A stretch of DNA of 64,000 nt from DASUCS01 sp041166385 (GCA_041166385.1 JBEEFW010000123.1:23108-87107); one strand, 5' to 3'. Counted from the stretch's first letter, positions 50,770 to 60,434 are shown. Program-made: numbers and translations. The notes: generated by a model not told the origin, from the letters alone.

Positions 50770-51986
50770 CGGCTACCCTCGGCCCGGTGGCGTCGGACGC
50801 CAGCAAAGCCAGCATCGCCAAGATCGGTGATCTCGCCGCGAACGCTGGGCTGCGGCGGATCCACCTGCTGTCGTGGCGCGATCTGGCCGATGTCGAAGCG
50901 GGCGGTTCTGAAGTGCACGCCGCCACGGTCGCTCGACTGTGGGCCGAAGCCGGCATCGACGTCACCCTGCGCACGTCCTACGCGCAAGGCCACGCACCGG
51001 TCATCACGCGCGATGGCTACCGGGTCATTCGCCGAGCCGGCCGCTACCTGATCTTTCCGCGCGCCGTCCTCTCCGAGCTCATCGGCCGGCACGGCCCGAG
51101 CGACGCGCTCGTCGAGATCTGGAACGGCATGCCGTTCCTCTCGCCCATCTGGTACCGCGGCCCCAAGGTCGTGCTCCTGCATCACGTGCACGCGGAGATG
51201 TGGCAGATGGTGCTCGGCGACGAGCGACCGTGGGCCGCCACGCTCGGCGACACCATCGAGCGACGCATCGCGCCGCTTGCCTACCGGCGCACACCGATCA
51301 TCACGTTGTCGACGTCGTCGAAGGACGACATCGTGGATCAGCTCCACCTTCCACCGGGCAACGTCGAAGTCGTCTCACCGGGAATCGACTCGATGTTCAC
51401 ACCCGGGGGCGAGAAGGCAGCCGACCCGCTCGTGGTCGCGGTCGGTCGGCTCGTTCCCGTGAAGCGGTACGACCATCTGATCCGGGCCGTGGCCGAAGCG
51501 CGCCGACGACACCCGCGACTGTCGCTCACGATCGTCGGTGAGGGCTACGAGCGCGAGCACCTCGATCAACTCGTGCTCGAGCTCGATCTCGCCGACTCAG
51601 TCACGTTCGCGGGACGCGTGTCAGACCTGGAGCTCGTGGCGCTGTACCGCAGAGCGTGGATGGTCGCGAGCGCGTCAGCGCGCGAGGGCTGGGGCATGTC
51701 ACTCACCGAGGCCGCCGCGTGCGGCACCCCCGCAGTGGCCACGCGCATCGTGGGACACACCGACGCGGTCATCGACGGGAAGACCGGGGTGCTGGTCGAT
51801 CCCGACGACCCGATCGCGCTGGGCGATGCGATCAGTGACATCGCCGGTGACGACGACCGACGTCGACAGCTCGGCGCCGACGCGCTCGCCAACGCCGCCC
51901 GGTTCACGTGGGAGGCGACTGCGGTCGGCATCATGCGCGTGCTCGCCGCCGAGGCCGCCCGCCGCCGCATCCGCATCGGCAATTGA
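50766..51986 (+). CDS. GT4-family glycosyltransferase
   Basis: A roughly 406-residue cytoplasmic retaining glycosyltransferase with two Rossmann-like domains. The N-terminal domain (IHLLSWRDLADVEAGGSEVH) binds acceptor. The C-terminal domain has VAVGRLVPVKRYDHLI and the nucleotide-sugar motif EGWGMSLTEAAACGTPAVAT with its conserved glutamates. Substrates unknown. The GTG at 50766 overlaps the mannose synthase stop; a GTG at 50787 is an alternative. Its own stop overlaps the next gene's TTG. Confidence 0.88.
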   Translation: MTATLGPVASDASKASIAKIGDLAANAGLRRIHLLSWRDLADVEAGGSEVHAATVARLWAEAGIDVTLRTSYAQGHAPVITRDGYRVIRRAGRYLIFPRAVLSELIGRHGPSDALVEIWNGMPFLSPIWYRGPKVVLLHHVHAEMWQMVLGDERPWAATLGDTIERRIAPLAYRRTPIITLSTSSKDDIVDQLHLPPGNVEVVSPGIDSMFTPGGEKAADPLVVAVGRLVPVKRYDHLIRAVAEARRRHPRLSLTIVGEGYEREHLDQLVLELDLADSVTFAGRVSDLELVALYRRAWMVASASAREGWGMSLTEAAACGTPAVATRIVGHTDAVIDGKTGVLVDPDDPIALGDAISDIAGDDDRRRQLGADALANAARFTWEATAVGIMRVLAAEAARRRIRIGN

Positions 51987-54900
51987 GGCACGCCGCGGGC
52001 CAGCGGGCGCGCCGACTGACCGAGCGGTGGCCGCTCGCCGTGCTGGCCGGCGTCTGCTACATCCCGCTGTTGTTCACGGCTCCGGGAGAAGTCGGCGCCG
52101 ACACCAAGACCTACCTGTACCAAGATCCCGGGCGGTTGCTGTCGCGCGCCGCGTCGATGTGGGACCCGAACGTCGGGCTCGGCACCGTCACCCATCAGAA
52201 CATCGGCTACCTCTTCCCGATGGGGCCGTACTACTGGCTCACGGAGAAGCTCGATCTGCCGATGTGGGTCGCGCAGCGCATCTGGCTCGGCTCGTTGCTC
52301 TTCTTCGCCGGCGCCGGAGTCTGGTTCCTCCTCCGCACGCTGCGCTGGTCGCCACTGCCCGCCACGGTGGCCGCGTTCGCGTACGCGCTCACGCCCTACA
52401 CGCTGACGCTCGAGGCTCGCCTGTCCGGCATCCTGCTGCCGTTCACCGGCCTGCCCTGGATGATCGCGTTCACGATCCGCGCCATTCGCCGCGGTGGATG
52501 GCGCGAGCCTGCGCTGTTCGCGCTGGTCATCCTCGTCGTCGGGCAGATCAACGCGACAGGGTTGATCTACGCGGGCATGGGACCACTGTTGTGGTTCCCC
52601 TACGCGGTCTGGGTCACGAAGGAAGCGCCGTGGCGCCGTGCCGCCGGCGCGTTCGGGCGGATCGGCCTCCTCACCGTGCTCACCTCACTCTGGTGGATCG
52701 CGGGACTGTCGCTGCAGGGCGGCTACGGCATCGACGTCCTGAAGTACACCGAGACTGCGAAGGTCGTCGCGTCGGCGGCGGTCGCACCCGAGGTGTTGCG
52801 TGGCCTCGGGTACTGGTTCTTCTACGGCGGAGATCGACTCGGCCCGTGGATCGAACCGGGGGTCGCGTACACACAGCGACTGTGGTTGATCGTGGTGTCG
52901 TACCTGACGCCGGTGTTCGCGCTGCTCGGTGCCGCGATGAGTCGGTGGAAGCACCGCGCCTACTTCGCGACACTCGCCGCCGTCGGGCTGTTCATCGCCG
53001 TCGGAGCGCATCCGTGGGACGACCCGCCGCTCACGGGACGGTGGTGGCAAGCACTGCTCGAGAGCGACCGCGGTTTGGCGATGCGCAGCACCCCTCGGGC
53101 CATCCCGCTCGTCGTGCTCGGCCTGGCGGTTCTGCTCAGCGCCGGCATCGCGACGTTGATCCGCTCTGCACCACGCGCGGCCGTGCCTGCCGGTGTCGCG
53201 GCGCTCGCGCTCGTGCTTGCGGGACTGCCACCGCTGTACACGGGTGACATGGTCGCGGCGAACCTCAATCGCCCCGAGCAGATCCCGCAGTACTGGCTCG
53301 ACGCCGCGGCCTCACTCGATGCTCAGTCGCACAGCACACGAGTGTTCGAGGTGCCGGGAACGGACTTCGCGTCGTATCGCTGGGGGAACACGGTCGATCC
53401 CATCACGCCGGGCCTCATGGATCGCCCGTATGTCGCGCGCGAGCTGATCCCCTATGGGTCGGCGCCGTCGGCCGACCTGCTCAACGCCTTCGATCGCCGC
53501 TTGCAGGAGAACACGCTCGACCCCCAGGCCGTTGCACCGATCGCGCGGCTACTCGGCGTCGGCCAGATCGTCGCCCGCAACGACCTGCAGTACGAGCGGT
53601 ACCGCATCGCTCGGCCGTACGACGTGATGGCGCTGCTCCACGCGTCTGACGGCCTCACGCCGACCGCGACGTTCGGCCCGCCGTCGATCAACCACCCGTC
53701 ACCGATCGCGCCGATGAACGACGAGGCCGCGCTCCGCGATGACAAGGGCACGCCGTACACACCAGTGGCCGTGTTCACCGTCGGGGGCCAGCAGACGATC
53801 ATCCGCACCGCCGACGCGCAGCAGCCCGTCGTCGTGTCGGGCGACGGCGAAGGACTGCTCGCCCTCGCGGCCGCCGGTCTGCTCGATGGATCAGAGCTCG
53901 TGCAGTACTCCGCTTCGTACGCGGGCAACCCCGATGGGTTGAACGCGCTCCTCGCCCGCGACGCCGCGCTTGTGCTCACCGACTCCAACCGTCGGCAAGG
54001 AAGGCGATGGAGCACGTTGCGCGACAACCTCGGCTACACGGAGCAAGCCGGCGAGCAGCCGCTGCGGGAGGACCTGACGGACAACCGCCTGCCGGTGTTC
54101 GCGAGTGCCGGCGACGACGCCTACACCGTGACGCAGTACCCCGGAGGCGTTTCCGCTCGAGCGACCAGTTACGGCAACCCGATCAGCTACACGCCGGAGT
54201 TCCGGCCGGCAAACGCGGTCGACGGCGATCCCCGCACGTCGTGGCGCACCGGTGCCTCGACCGATGTACGGGGCGAGGAACTGAGGCTCGATTTCGCAGC
54301 ACCGGTCGACACCGACCACATCACGGTGACGCAGGTGCTATCCGGGTTCCGGAATCGCACGATCACCGCGCTCGACCTGCGCTTCGACGGGCACGACACG
54401 GTGCACGTCGATCTCGGTAGCGCATCGAACCTGCCCGCGGGGCAGCTCATCACGTTCCCGCAACGAACGTTCAGCACGCTCGAGCTCATCATCCGCGGGG
54501 ACGACTCCGGGCGCGTGGCGGAGCCAGGGCGTCCGGTTCGGTACAACGGGCTCACCGAGGTCGGGTTCACCGAGGTCGACGTCGACGGACGCCGCGGCGG
54601 CGAGATCGTGCGCCTGCCCACCGATCTGCTGGCGGCCGCGGGTCAATCGTCCTTGGCCCACCCGCTCACGCTCGTGCTCGAGCGAAAGCGCGTCGACCCG
54701 GCCGAAACGGTGCGCGACGACGAAGAGCTGTCGATCGTCCGTTCCTGGACGCAGCCGACGGCACGTACGTTCGCCTTCGGTGGCGCCGCTCGCGTGTCGG
54801 CGCACGTCGACGACGCCACCATCGATCTGCTGCTCGGCGTCATCGGCCCAACGGCCACGTCGACGCGCCGCTTGCCCGGAGACCTTTCCGCGCGGGCGTC

Positions 54901-56410
54901 GTCGGCCATCGACGGCAACCCACTCACGGCGTGGACGCCGGCGTTCGAGATCGCCGGGGACGACGCCGTCACGTATCAGATCGGCCGGCCGATCACGTTC
55001 TCGCACCTCGACTTGCGCGTGCTCGCCGACGGCCGCCACTCGGTGCCGACGCATCTCCGCATCGAGGCCGACGGTCAACTCGCAGCCAACGTGACCGTTC
55101 CCGCGATAACCGACACGCCCGGAGCGCGAGGGTTCGACGGCACCGTCCGCGTTCCCATCGACCTGCCCGAGCCGGTCACCGGCTCGACCATCTCGGTCGT
55201 CGTCGACGGCGTCCGCGAGATCACGACGACCGACTGGTTCCCGAACGGGCCGATCCGCATGCCGATCGGCATCGCGGAGCTCGGCATCGAGGGGCTGGAG
55301 GCGGTGGCGCCGACCAGCGCCTTCGATTCCGGCTGCCGGACCGACCTGCTCACGGTCGACGGCCAAGCCATCGGCGTCGAGATCACCGGACTGATGGCCG
55401 ACGCGCAGGCCGGGCAGCCCCTCACCGTTGTCCCGTGCGGATCGAATGACGCCGACCTGGTGCTCGGTCCCGGTGAGCACGTGCTGCGAGCGACGAAGGG
55501 CGTCGACAGTGGTTTCAACCTCGATCGTCTCGTGCTGCAGTCAGCGGCGAGCGGCGGCGCGCCGCCGCAGATCACCGCGCCGGGCGGTGGGCACGGCACC
55601 GGGCCAACGCTGCAGATCGACCACCAGGGCCGCACCGATGCCGACCTGACGATCACGAACCCGACCCCGGGAACGCCGTTCTGGGTCGTGCTCGGCCAGA
55701 GCTTCAACGACGGCTGGACGGCCACGGCCGACGGTCACGGTCTGGGGCCGCCGCAGCTGGTCGACGGCTACGCGAACGGTTGGCTGGTGTCGACCCCCGC
55801 GGCCACCGTGCACGTGCACCTGAATTGGGCACCCCAACGCAGGGTGTGGATCGCGCTCGCGCTGTCCGCGCTCGGTGTGGTGTTGTGCCTCGTGTTGGTC
55901 GTGCGCCGGCCGCGCACGCATCCGCTCGCCGTCGATGACCCGCAACCTGAGCCGATCGGATGGAGGACGTTCGCTCGGTCACGCGGCCGCGACGAGCCGA
56001 GCGTCTGGATCACGCTGCTGGTCAGCGTCGGGTCCGGACTCATTGCCGCCGCGGTCATCGGCATCGGTGCGGGGCTCGTGACTGCACTCGTCGCCGGAAC
56101 GGCCACCCGTCGTCGCCGGGCGCGATGGTGGCTCGCGCTGGGGTCGCCGGGTTTGCTCGCGGTGTGCGCGCTCTACATCGTCGGTCGGCAAGCGCGGTCG
56201 AAGCCGACGGCCGCCTTCGAGTGGCCCGCGGAGCAGGCGGCCGTCCATCAGGTCGGCTGGCTCGCGATCGTGTTCCTGCTCCTACTCGTCGTTGTCGACG
56301 CGATCTGGGATCGCGTCAATCGTCACTCCGAGATGGTGGCCGACGCTGCCGCTTCTTCTCCCCCAGACGACGCTTGGCATCCATCCGACGACGCTTGGCC
56401 GCTTCCGTAG
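51983..56410 (+). CDS. AftD-type alpha-(1->3)-arabinofuranosyltransferase
   Basis: A 1475-residue membrane protein, by far the largest gene here. It corresponds to mycobacterial AftD (about 1400 residues), which adds branching arabinofuranose from decaprenyl-phospho-arabinose to arabinan in the periplasm. The N-terminal GT-C domain (about 1-430) has roughly ten helices. The long extracytoplasmic part has repeated discoidin-like (F5/8 type C, carbohydrate-binding) modules: PANAVDGDPRTSWRTG and ASSAIDGNPLTAWTPAF are their signatures. The C-terminal region returns with several helices and a DDAW repeat. The first-loop catalytic acid is in EVGADTKTYLYQ. TTG start overlapping the GT4 stop. The 3' end overlaps ArfB by 95 bp. 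Confidence 0.85.
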   Translation: MRHAAGQRARRLTERWPLAVLAGVCYIPLLFTAPGEVGADTKTYLYQDPGRLLSRAASMWDPNVGLGTVTHQNIGYLFPMGPYYWLTEKLDLPMWVAQRIWLGSLLFFAGAGVWFLLRTLRWSPLPATVAAFAYALTPYTLTLEARLSGILLPFTGLPWMIAFTIRAIRRGGWREPALFALVILVVGQINATGLIYAGMGPLLWFPYAVWVTKEAPWRRAAGAFGRIGLLTVLTSLWWIAGLSLQGGYGIDVLKYTETAKVVASAAVAPEVLRGLGYWFFYGGDRLGPWIEPGVAYTQRLWLIVVSYLTPVFALLGAAMSRWKHRAYFATLAAVGLFIAVGAHPWDDPPLTGRWWQALLESDRGLAMRSTPRAIPLVVLGLAVLLSAGIATLIRSAPRAAVPAGVAALALVLAGLPPLYTGDMVAANLNRPEQIPQYWLDAAASLDAQSHSTRVFEVPGTDFASYRWGNTVDPITPGLMDRPYVARELIPYGSAPSADLLNAFDRRLQENTLDPQAVAPIARLLGVGQIVARNDLQYERYRIARPYDVMALLHASDGLTPTATFGPPSINHPSPIAPMNDEAALRDDKGTPYTPVAVFTVGGQQTIIRTADAQQPVVVSGDGEGLLALAAAGLLDGSELVQYSASYAGNPDGLNALLARDAALVLTDSNRRQGRRWSTLRDNLGYTEQAGEQPLREDLTDNRLPVFASAGDDAYTVTQYPGGVSARATSYGNPISYTPEFRPANAVDGDPRTSWRTGASTDVRGEELRLDFAAPVDTDHITVTQVLSGFRNRTITALDLRFDGHDTVHVDLGSASNLPAGQLITFPQRTFSTLELIIRGDDSGRVAEPGRPVRYNGLTEVGFTEVDVDGRRGGEIVRLPTDLLAAAGQSSLAHPLTLVLERKRVDPAETVRDDEELSIVRSWTQPTARTFAFGGAARVSAHVDDATIDLLLGVIGPTATSTRRLPGDLSARASSAIDGNPLTAWTPAFEIAGDDAVTYQIGRPITFSHLDLRVLADGRHSVPTHLRIEADGQLAANVTVPAITDTPGARGFDGTVRVPIDLPEPVTGSTISVVVDGVREITTTDWFPNGPIRMPIGIAELGIEGLEAVAPTSAFDSGCRTDLLTVDGQAIGVEITGLMADAQAGQPLTVVPCGSNDADLVLGPGEHVLRATKGVDSGFNLDRLVLQSAASGGAPPQITAPGGGHGTGPTLQIDHQGRTDADLTITNPTPGTPFWVVLGQSFNDGWTATADGHGLGPPQLVDGYANGWLVSTPAATVHVHLNWAPQRRVWIALALSALGVVLCLVLVVRRPRTHPLAVDDPQPEPIGWRTFARSRGRDEPSVWITLLVSVGSGLIAAAVIGIGAGLVTALVAGTATRRRRARWWLALGSPGLLAVCALYIVGRQARSKPTAAFEWPAEQAAVHQVGWLAIVFLLLLVVVDAIWDRVNRHSEMVADAAASSPPDDAWHPSDDAWPLP

Positions 56411-56732
56411 GACGCGTCGGGCGGCGCGGCTTCTCGATGTGCAACGCGGCGCGCAACCTCTCGGCCAACCGCTCCTGCGCGATCACGCGGTTGCGCAGCT
56501 GCGAGCGCTCCGCGTCGACGATCACTCGCACGACCGGGCCGAGGCGTTCGATGATCCGCGTCCGCTGCCGCGGGCCCAATGACGGCGACGCCTCGGCGTC
56601 GAACCGGAGTTCCACGCGAGTGTTCGACCGATTGGCGTGCTGGCCGCCTGGGCCGCCGCTCGGGCTGAATCGCCACTCGAGCTCGTCGGGCGGGATCCGC
56701 AGCGTGCGGTTCACTCGAAGCTCGTCGTCCAC
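56316..56732 (-). CDS. arfB: Alternative ribosome rescue release factor ArfB
   Basis: A 138-residue class-I-like release factor that hydrolyses peptidyl-tRNA on ribosomes stalled on broken mRNA. The GGQ loop is FSPSGGPGGQHANRSNTRVE (residues 23-42), which carries the catalytic motif. The basic C-terminal tail (AAKRRRMDAKRRLGEKKR) enters the mRNA channel in this family. Length fits ArfB/YaeJ; there is no codon-recognition domain as in RF1 and RF2. GTG at 56732. Its last 95 bases lie antisense to the 3' end of the AftD gene. Confidence 0.92.
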   Translation of the reverse strand: MDDELRVNRTLRIPPDELEWRFSPSGGPGGQHANRSNTRVELRFDAEASPSLGPRQRTRIIERLGPVVRVIVDAERSQLRNRVIAQERLAERLRAALHIEKPRRPTRPTEAAKRRRMDAKRRLGEKKRQRRPPSRSDD

Positions 56733-56751
56733 TGCTGCCTAGGATCGCACG

Positions 56752-57429
56752 GTGAGCAATACACCGGTTGTCCTCGTCCATGGCTTTGCCACCTCTGCCG
56801 ATCGCACGTGGCGCGACAACGGTTGGATCGACCTGCTCACCGACGTCGGCCGCGAGGTGATCGCCATCGACCTGCTCGGGCACGGCACGGCAGAGAAGCC
56901 GCACGATCCCGCCGCTTACGAGCAGCTCGAGGAGCTCGTGGTCGCCCAGCTGCCCGACGAGCCCGTCGATGCGATCGGCTTCTCGATGGGCGCGCGGGTG
57001 CTCCTCACGATCGCCGCCGACCAGCCCGAACGATTTCACCGCATCGTCGCCACCGGCGTCGGGGCCAACCTCTTTCGCGATGAGCCGCGCGATGTGATCA
57101 CCAACGCGATTCGCGGCGAGGGCGACACCGACAATCCCGTCGCGCAGTACTTCGCGGGTCTCGCCCGTCAGCCGGGCAACGATCCCGAGGCGCTGCTTGC
57201 GTGCATGCAATCGCCGCGACCGCGGCTCGACGACGGTCGGTTGGCGAAGGTCACGTGTCCGGTGCTGGTGATCATCGGCGATCGCGACTTCGCCGGCCCG
57301 GGCGACCCTCTCGTCGACGCCCTCCCCGACGCCACGCTGCTGTCACTTCCCGGCGTCGACCACTTCGTCACCCCGAAGGACTTTCGCACGATGGATGCGG
57401 CGCTCGCGTTCGTCGGAGCGTCAATCTGA
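56752..57429 (+). CDS. Alpha/beta hydrolase
   Basis: A 225-residue alpha/beta-hydrolase-fold enzyme. The oxyanion motif is LVHGFATS, the nucleophile is in IGFSMGARV, the acid is probably in IIGDRDFAGPG and the His in GVDHFVTPKD. No signal peptide. Substrate unknown. GTG start at 56752, 19 bases from the divergent ArfB start. The downstream nucleotidase-like gene begins two bases after its stop. Confidence 0.88.
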   Translation: MSNTPVVLVHGFATSADRTWRDNGWIDLLTDVGREVIAIDLLGHGTAEKPHDPAAYEQLEELVVAQLPDEPVDAIGFSMGARVLLTIAADQPERFHRIVATGVGANLFRDEPRDVITNAIRGEGDTDNPVAQYFAGLARQPGNDPEALLACMQSPRPRLDDGRLAKVTCPVLVIIGDRDFAGPGDPLVDALPDATLLSLPGVDHFVTPKDFRTMDAALAFVGASI

Positions 57430-57431
57430 TC

Positions 57432-58088
57432 GTGCCCGAACCGCGCTCGTTCGTCCTCGGCGTCGATCTCGACGGCGTGTGCGGTGACTACACGACCGCT
57501 TTCGCCAATGTGGTCGCCGCCGAGCGTGATGTCGACACGTCCACGCTCCCATCGCAGCGCGGTTGGGATTTCGCCGAGTGGGAGCTCGAGGATCTCGGGG
57601 GTTTCGACGCCGTGCACCGGCTGGCCGTGATGGAGCACCGCATGTTCCGCACGATGCCGGTGATGCCGGGCGCAGCCGACGCGCTGTGGCGGCTGTCGGA
57701 TGCCGGCGTGTGGATTCGCATCATCACGCACCGCCTGTGGGTCAACTGGGGTCACGCGATCGCCGTGAGCGACACCGTCGAGTGGCTGGACCACCAGGCC
57801 ATCCCGTATCGCGACATCTGCTTCCTCGGGCGCAAGCCCGAGGTGGAGGCCGACTGCTACGTCGACGACAGCCCCGACATGGTCGAGGCGCTCCGCGGCG
57901 CCGGGAACACCGTGGTGGTCTTCGACGCGCCCTACAACCGCGATCTCGAGGGCCCGCGGGCCGAAACGTGGGCCGACGTGGAGCAGGCCGTCAGTGCCAT
58001 CGTCTTCGAGCGGGGGATCCCGCTGCAGGCGGCACTGCCCGGTCTCGACGACGGGCCCCACCGACTCCGGGGACGCTTGGGCGGATAG
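57432..58088 (+). CDS. HAD-type 5'-nucleotidase (deoxyribonucleotidase-like)
   Basis: A 218-residue haloacid-dehalogenase-superfamily phosphatase. The nucleophile/acid pair is Asp12 and Asp14 (GVDLDGVCGDY), and the third motif is CYVDDSPDMVEALRGAG. The cap and layout match the NT5C-type 5'(3')-deoxyribonucleotidases that dephosphorylate nucleoside monophosphates. GTG at 57432, coupled to the hydrolase gene. The exact substrate is not shown by sequence. Confidence 0.82.
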   Translation: MPEPRSFVLGVDLDGVCGDYTTAFANVVAAERDVDTSTLPSQRGWDFAEWELEDLGGFDAVHRLAVMEHRMFRTMPVMPGAADALWRLSDAGVWIRIITHRLWVNWGHAIAVSDTVEWLDHQAIPYRDICFLGRKPEVEADCYVDDSPDMVEALRGAGNTVVVFDAPYNRDLEGPRAETWADVEQAVSAIVFERGIPLQAALPGLDDGPHRLRGRLGG

Positions 58089-58164
58089 CACTCAATCGGA
58101 TGGCGCAGACAGCCGATCTAACGGGATCAAACCTGCCCAGCGTGACGCCGACGACCGAGGGTCA

Positions 58165-59748
58165 TTGGCCGTGTTGGCGGCCGTCGCCAGCGCCGCGGTC
58201 GTCGCATTGGCGGCCACGCCACTCGGAATCGCGGGCGCCCTCGGGGCGTGGCTCGATCGAATTGATCCATTTGTCGCGAACGCCGTCCTCACCGGGCTGA
58301 TCGCGCCCCCGACGACCTGGGCCATCATCTCCCGCCGGCGCGAGCAGCGGTCGCGCGGCGCCAAGCGCGAATTGGCGCGTCTGTCCCGCCACGATCCGCT
58401 GACCGGCCTCCCCAACCGCGCCGCGCTGCCGGACCTCCTCAGCCGAGGACTGCGCAATGCCAACCACACCACCGTGCACGTGGCTGCCCTCTTCTGCGAT
58501 CTCGATCGCTTCAAGCTCGTCAACGACACCTATGGGCACGAGATGGGCGACAGGCTGATGGTGGCCGTCGCCCAGCGGATCCGCGACATCACGGGCAACG
58601 AGGCATCGGCGGTGCGCTACGGCGGCGACGAGTTCATCATCGTGCAGCCGGTGGCCGGCAAGGCCGAAGCGGAGCGGATGGCCAACCGGATCATCACCTC
58701 CCTCGAAGCTCCGTTCGAGATCGGCACCGACACGATGCGCATCTCCGTGTCGGTCGGCGTGGCTCTGAGCGACTCGAGTTCGTCGACCCCCGAAGATCTC
58801 CTCCGCGACGCCGACGTGGCGATGTACCAGGCCAAGGCCATGGGGCCGGGAATGATCTGCGTCTACGACCAGTCGATGCGAGCCCGACTCTCGCGGGCGA
58901 CCGCGGAGGCACGGCTGCGGTCGGCCATCGACAAGGGTGAGATGCAACTTCGCTACGAGCCGATCCTCACGGTTCACGACGGTGAGCTCGCCGGTGTTCG
59001 TACCTGCCTCCACTGGGAGGACCCCCAGCGCGGCGCGGTGCCGCTGCGCGAATTCATGCCCGCGTTGGAGGAGACAGGTCTGATCCTCGAGATCGGCACG
59101 TGGGCGCTCGGCGAAGCGTGCAGCCAGGCCCGCCGCTGGCGGACCATGGCCCCGAACCGCGCGCCGCTACAGGTCGTGGTCCCGATCACCGCGCGGCAGC
59201 TCGCGCAGTCGAACTTCCGCGATCTCGTGGCCGCCGTGTTGAAGAACACGGGCGTCGAGCGCACGCAACTGTGCCTCGCCGTCGGAGACGGATCGCTCGT
59301 CGACGACATCACTGATGCGTGGACCATGCTGCGCCACGCCCGCACCCTCGGTGTGCAGGTCGCGCTCGACTCATTCGGCGCGGAGGGTTCGACGCTCGCC
59401 GATCTTCGCCGCGTGCGGCTCGATCAGCTGTGGCTCGACCGAGCGCTGATCTCAGGCCTCGGCGCGGGGTCGGACGACGCGGTCATCGTCGAGCATCTCG
59501 TCGAGATGGCTCGCCGGCTGAACCTCGTCACCGTGGCCACGCAGGTGGAGAACGCGACGCAGCTCGCACTGCTGCGGCGGTTGGGTTGCGATCGAGCGCA
59601 GGGACCGTTCCTCGGAATGGCGCTCACGTCCGACGAGATCGACCTGTTGGTCTCGAGAGACAACGACCCGAAGGCGCCGGAGGTCACGCCGTCACCCGCA
59701 CACGCCGTCGGCGGCCTCCCCCGGCTCCAGGCCTACGGCAGTTACTGA
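58165..59748 (+). CDS. Membrane GGDEF protein with degenerate EAL domain
   Basis: A 527-residue cyclic-di-GMP protein. Two N-terminal membrane helices lie within about residues 1-45. The GGDEF domain (about 75-235) has an intact YGGDEFIIV, so it should make c-di-GMP. The C-terminal domain (about 255-510) has the EAL fold but not the catalytic residues: the EAL motif is replaced by GVRTCLHW and the usual DDFG by ALDSFGAEG. It is therefore probably a binding or regulatory module. The start is uncertain; a TTG at 58165 (GAGGG upstream) or a GTG at 58171 gives the membrane segment its full length. Its 3' end overlaps the convergent nitroreductase by 7 bp. Confidence 0.88.
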   Translation: MAVLAAVASAAVVALAATPLGIAGALGAWLDRIDPFVANAVLTGLIAPPTTWAIISRRREQRSRGAKRELARLSRHDPLTGLPNRAALPDLLSRGLRNANHTTVHVAALFCDLDRFKLVNDTYGHEMGDRLMVAVAQRIRDITGNEASAVRYGGDEFIIVQPVAGKAEAERMANRIITSLEAPFEIGTDTMRISVSVGVALSDSSSSTPEDLLRDADVAMYQAKAMGPGMICVYDQSMRARLSRATAEARLRSAIDKGEMQLRYEPILTVHDGELAGVRTCLHWEDPQRGAVPLREFMPALEETGLILEIGTWALGEACSQARRWRTMAPNRAPLQVVVPITARQLAQSNFRDLVAAVLKNTGVERTQLCLAVGDGSLVDDITDAWTMLRHARTLGVQVALDSFGAEGSTLADLRRVRLDQLWLDRALISGLGAGSDDAVIVEHLVEMARRLNLVTVATQVENATQLALLRRLGCDRAQGPFLGMALTSDEIDLLVSRDNDPKAPEVTPSPAHAVGGLPRLQAYGSY

Positions 59749-60434
59749 CGCGGCCCACCCGCGAAACGCGTGTCCGGCGGGTCGACGGCCCATGCGGCCG
59801 GCTGCTTCCACCCGTCGTCGTACACGACCTGATCGAGCGGACGGCGTCGGACGGGGCCATGCCCGCCTTGGGGGCGGCCGAGCGCGATCGTCGCGGCGAT
59901 CGCAACGTCGTCCGGGATCGCCACGATCGCTCGTAGCTCCGGCTCGACGTACCCATGCCACATCGTCATGACCCCGCCGTAGCCCAGCGCGCGCGCCGCC
60001 AGCAGCAGGTTCTGGCACGCCGGGTACACACTGCCACCCGAGGTCAGCTGATTTTCCCGGTAGTGGCCGAGCTGCAAGCACGCGAGCACGACGACGGGGA
60101 TCTCCTCGAAGTGATCGACGAAGTGCTGCATCGCCGCGGCCATGCGTGACTTCGGCGACGAGGGATCACCGCCAGAGCCGCCCTCGTAGCCGTCGTCGCG
60201 GCGCTTCTCGTTCCACCCGGTGCGGAACGCATCGCCGAGCAGTGCCTTGGCATCGCGCGCGACCGGACCATCGCGCAACACCACGTAGCGCGTCGGCTGG
60301 CGATTCGAGCCTGTTGGCGCGCGCGTCGCGTGCCACAGCATCGTCGCGAGGTCGTCCTCGGGAATCGGATCAGGCCGGAAGCGGCGGATCGCACGCGTCG
60401 TAGCGATCCCTTCGAGCAGCGACACGTCGGGCAC
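59742..60434 (-). CDS. Nitroreductase-family oxidoreductase
   Basis: A 230-residue FMN protein of the nitroreductase/flavin-reductase superfamily. The N-terminal TTRAIRRFRPDPIPED and RAPTGSNRQPTRYVV are the FMN-binding blocks, and the C-terminal TIALGRPQGGHGPVRRRPLD is the family end signature. The physiological substrate is unknown (quinones, nitro compounds or nicotinamide-linked reductions are all possible). GTG at 60434, facing the palindromic intergenic region. Confidence 0.9.
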   Translation of the reverse strand: MPDVSLLEGIATTRAIRRFRPDPIPEDDLATMLWHATRAPTGSNRQPTRYVVLRDGPVARDAKALLGDAFRTGWNEKRRDDGYEGGSGGDPSSPKSRMAAAMQHFVDHFEEIPVVVLACLQLGHYRENQLTSGGSVYPACQNLLLAARALGYGGVMTMWHGYVEPELRAIVAIPDDVAIAATIALGRPQGGHGPVRRRPLDQVVYDDGWKQPAAWAVDPPDTRFAGGPRQ

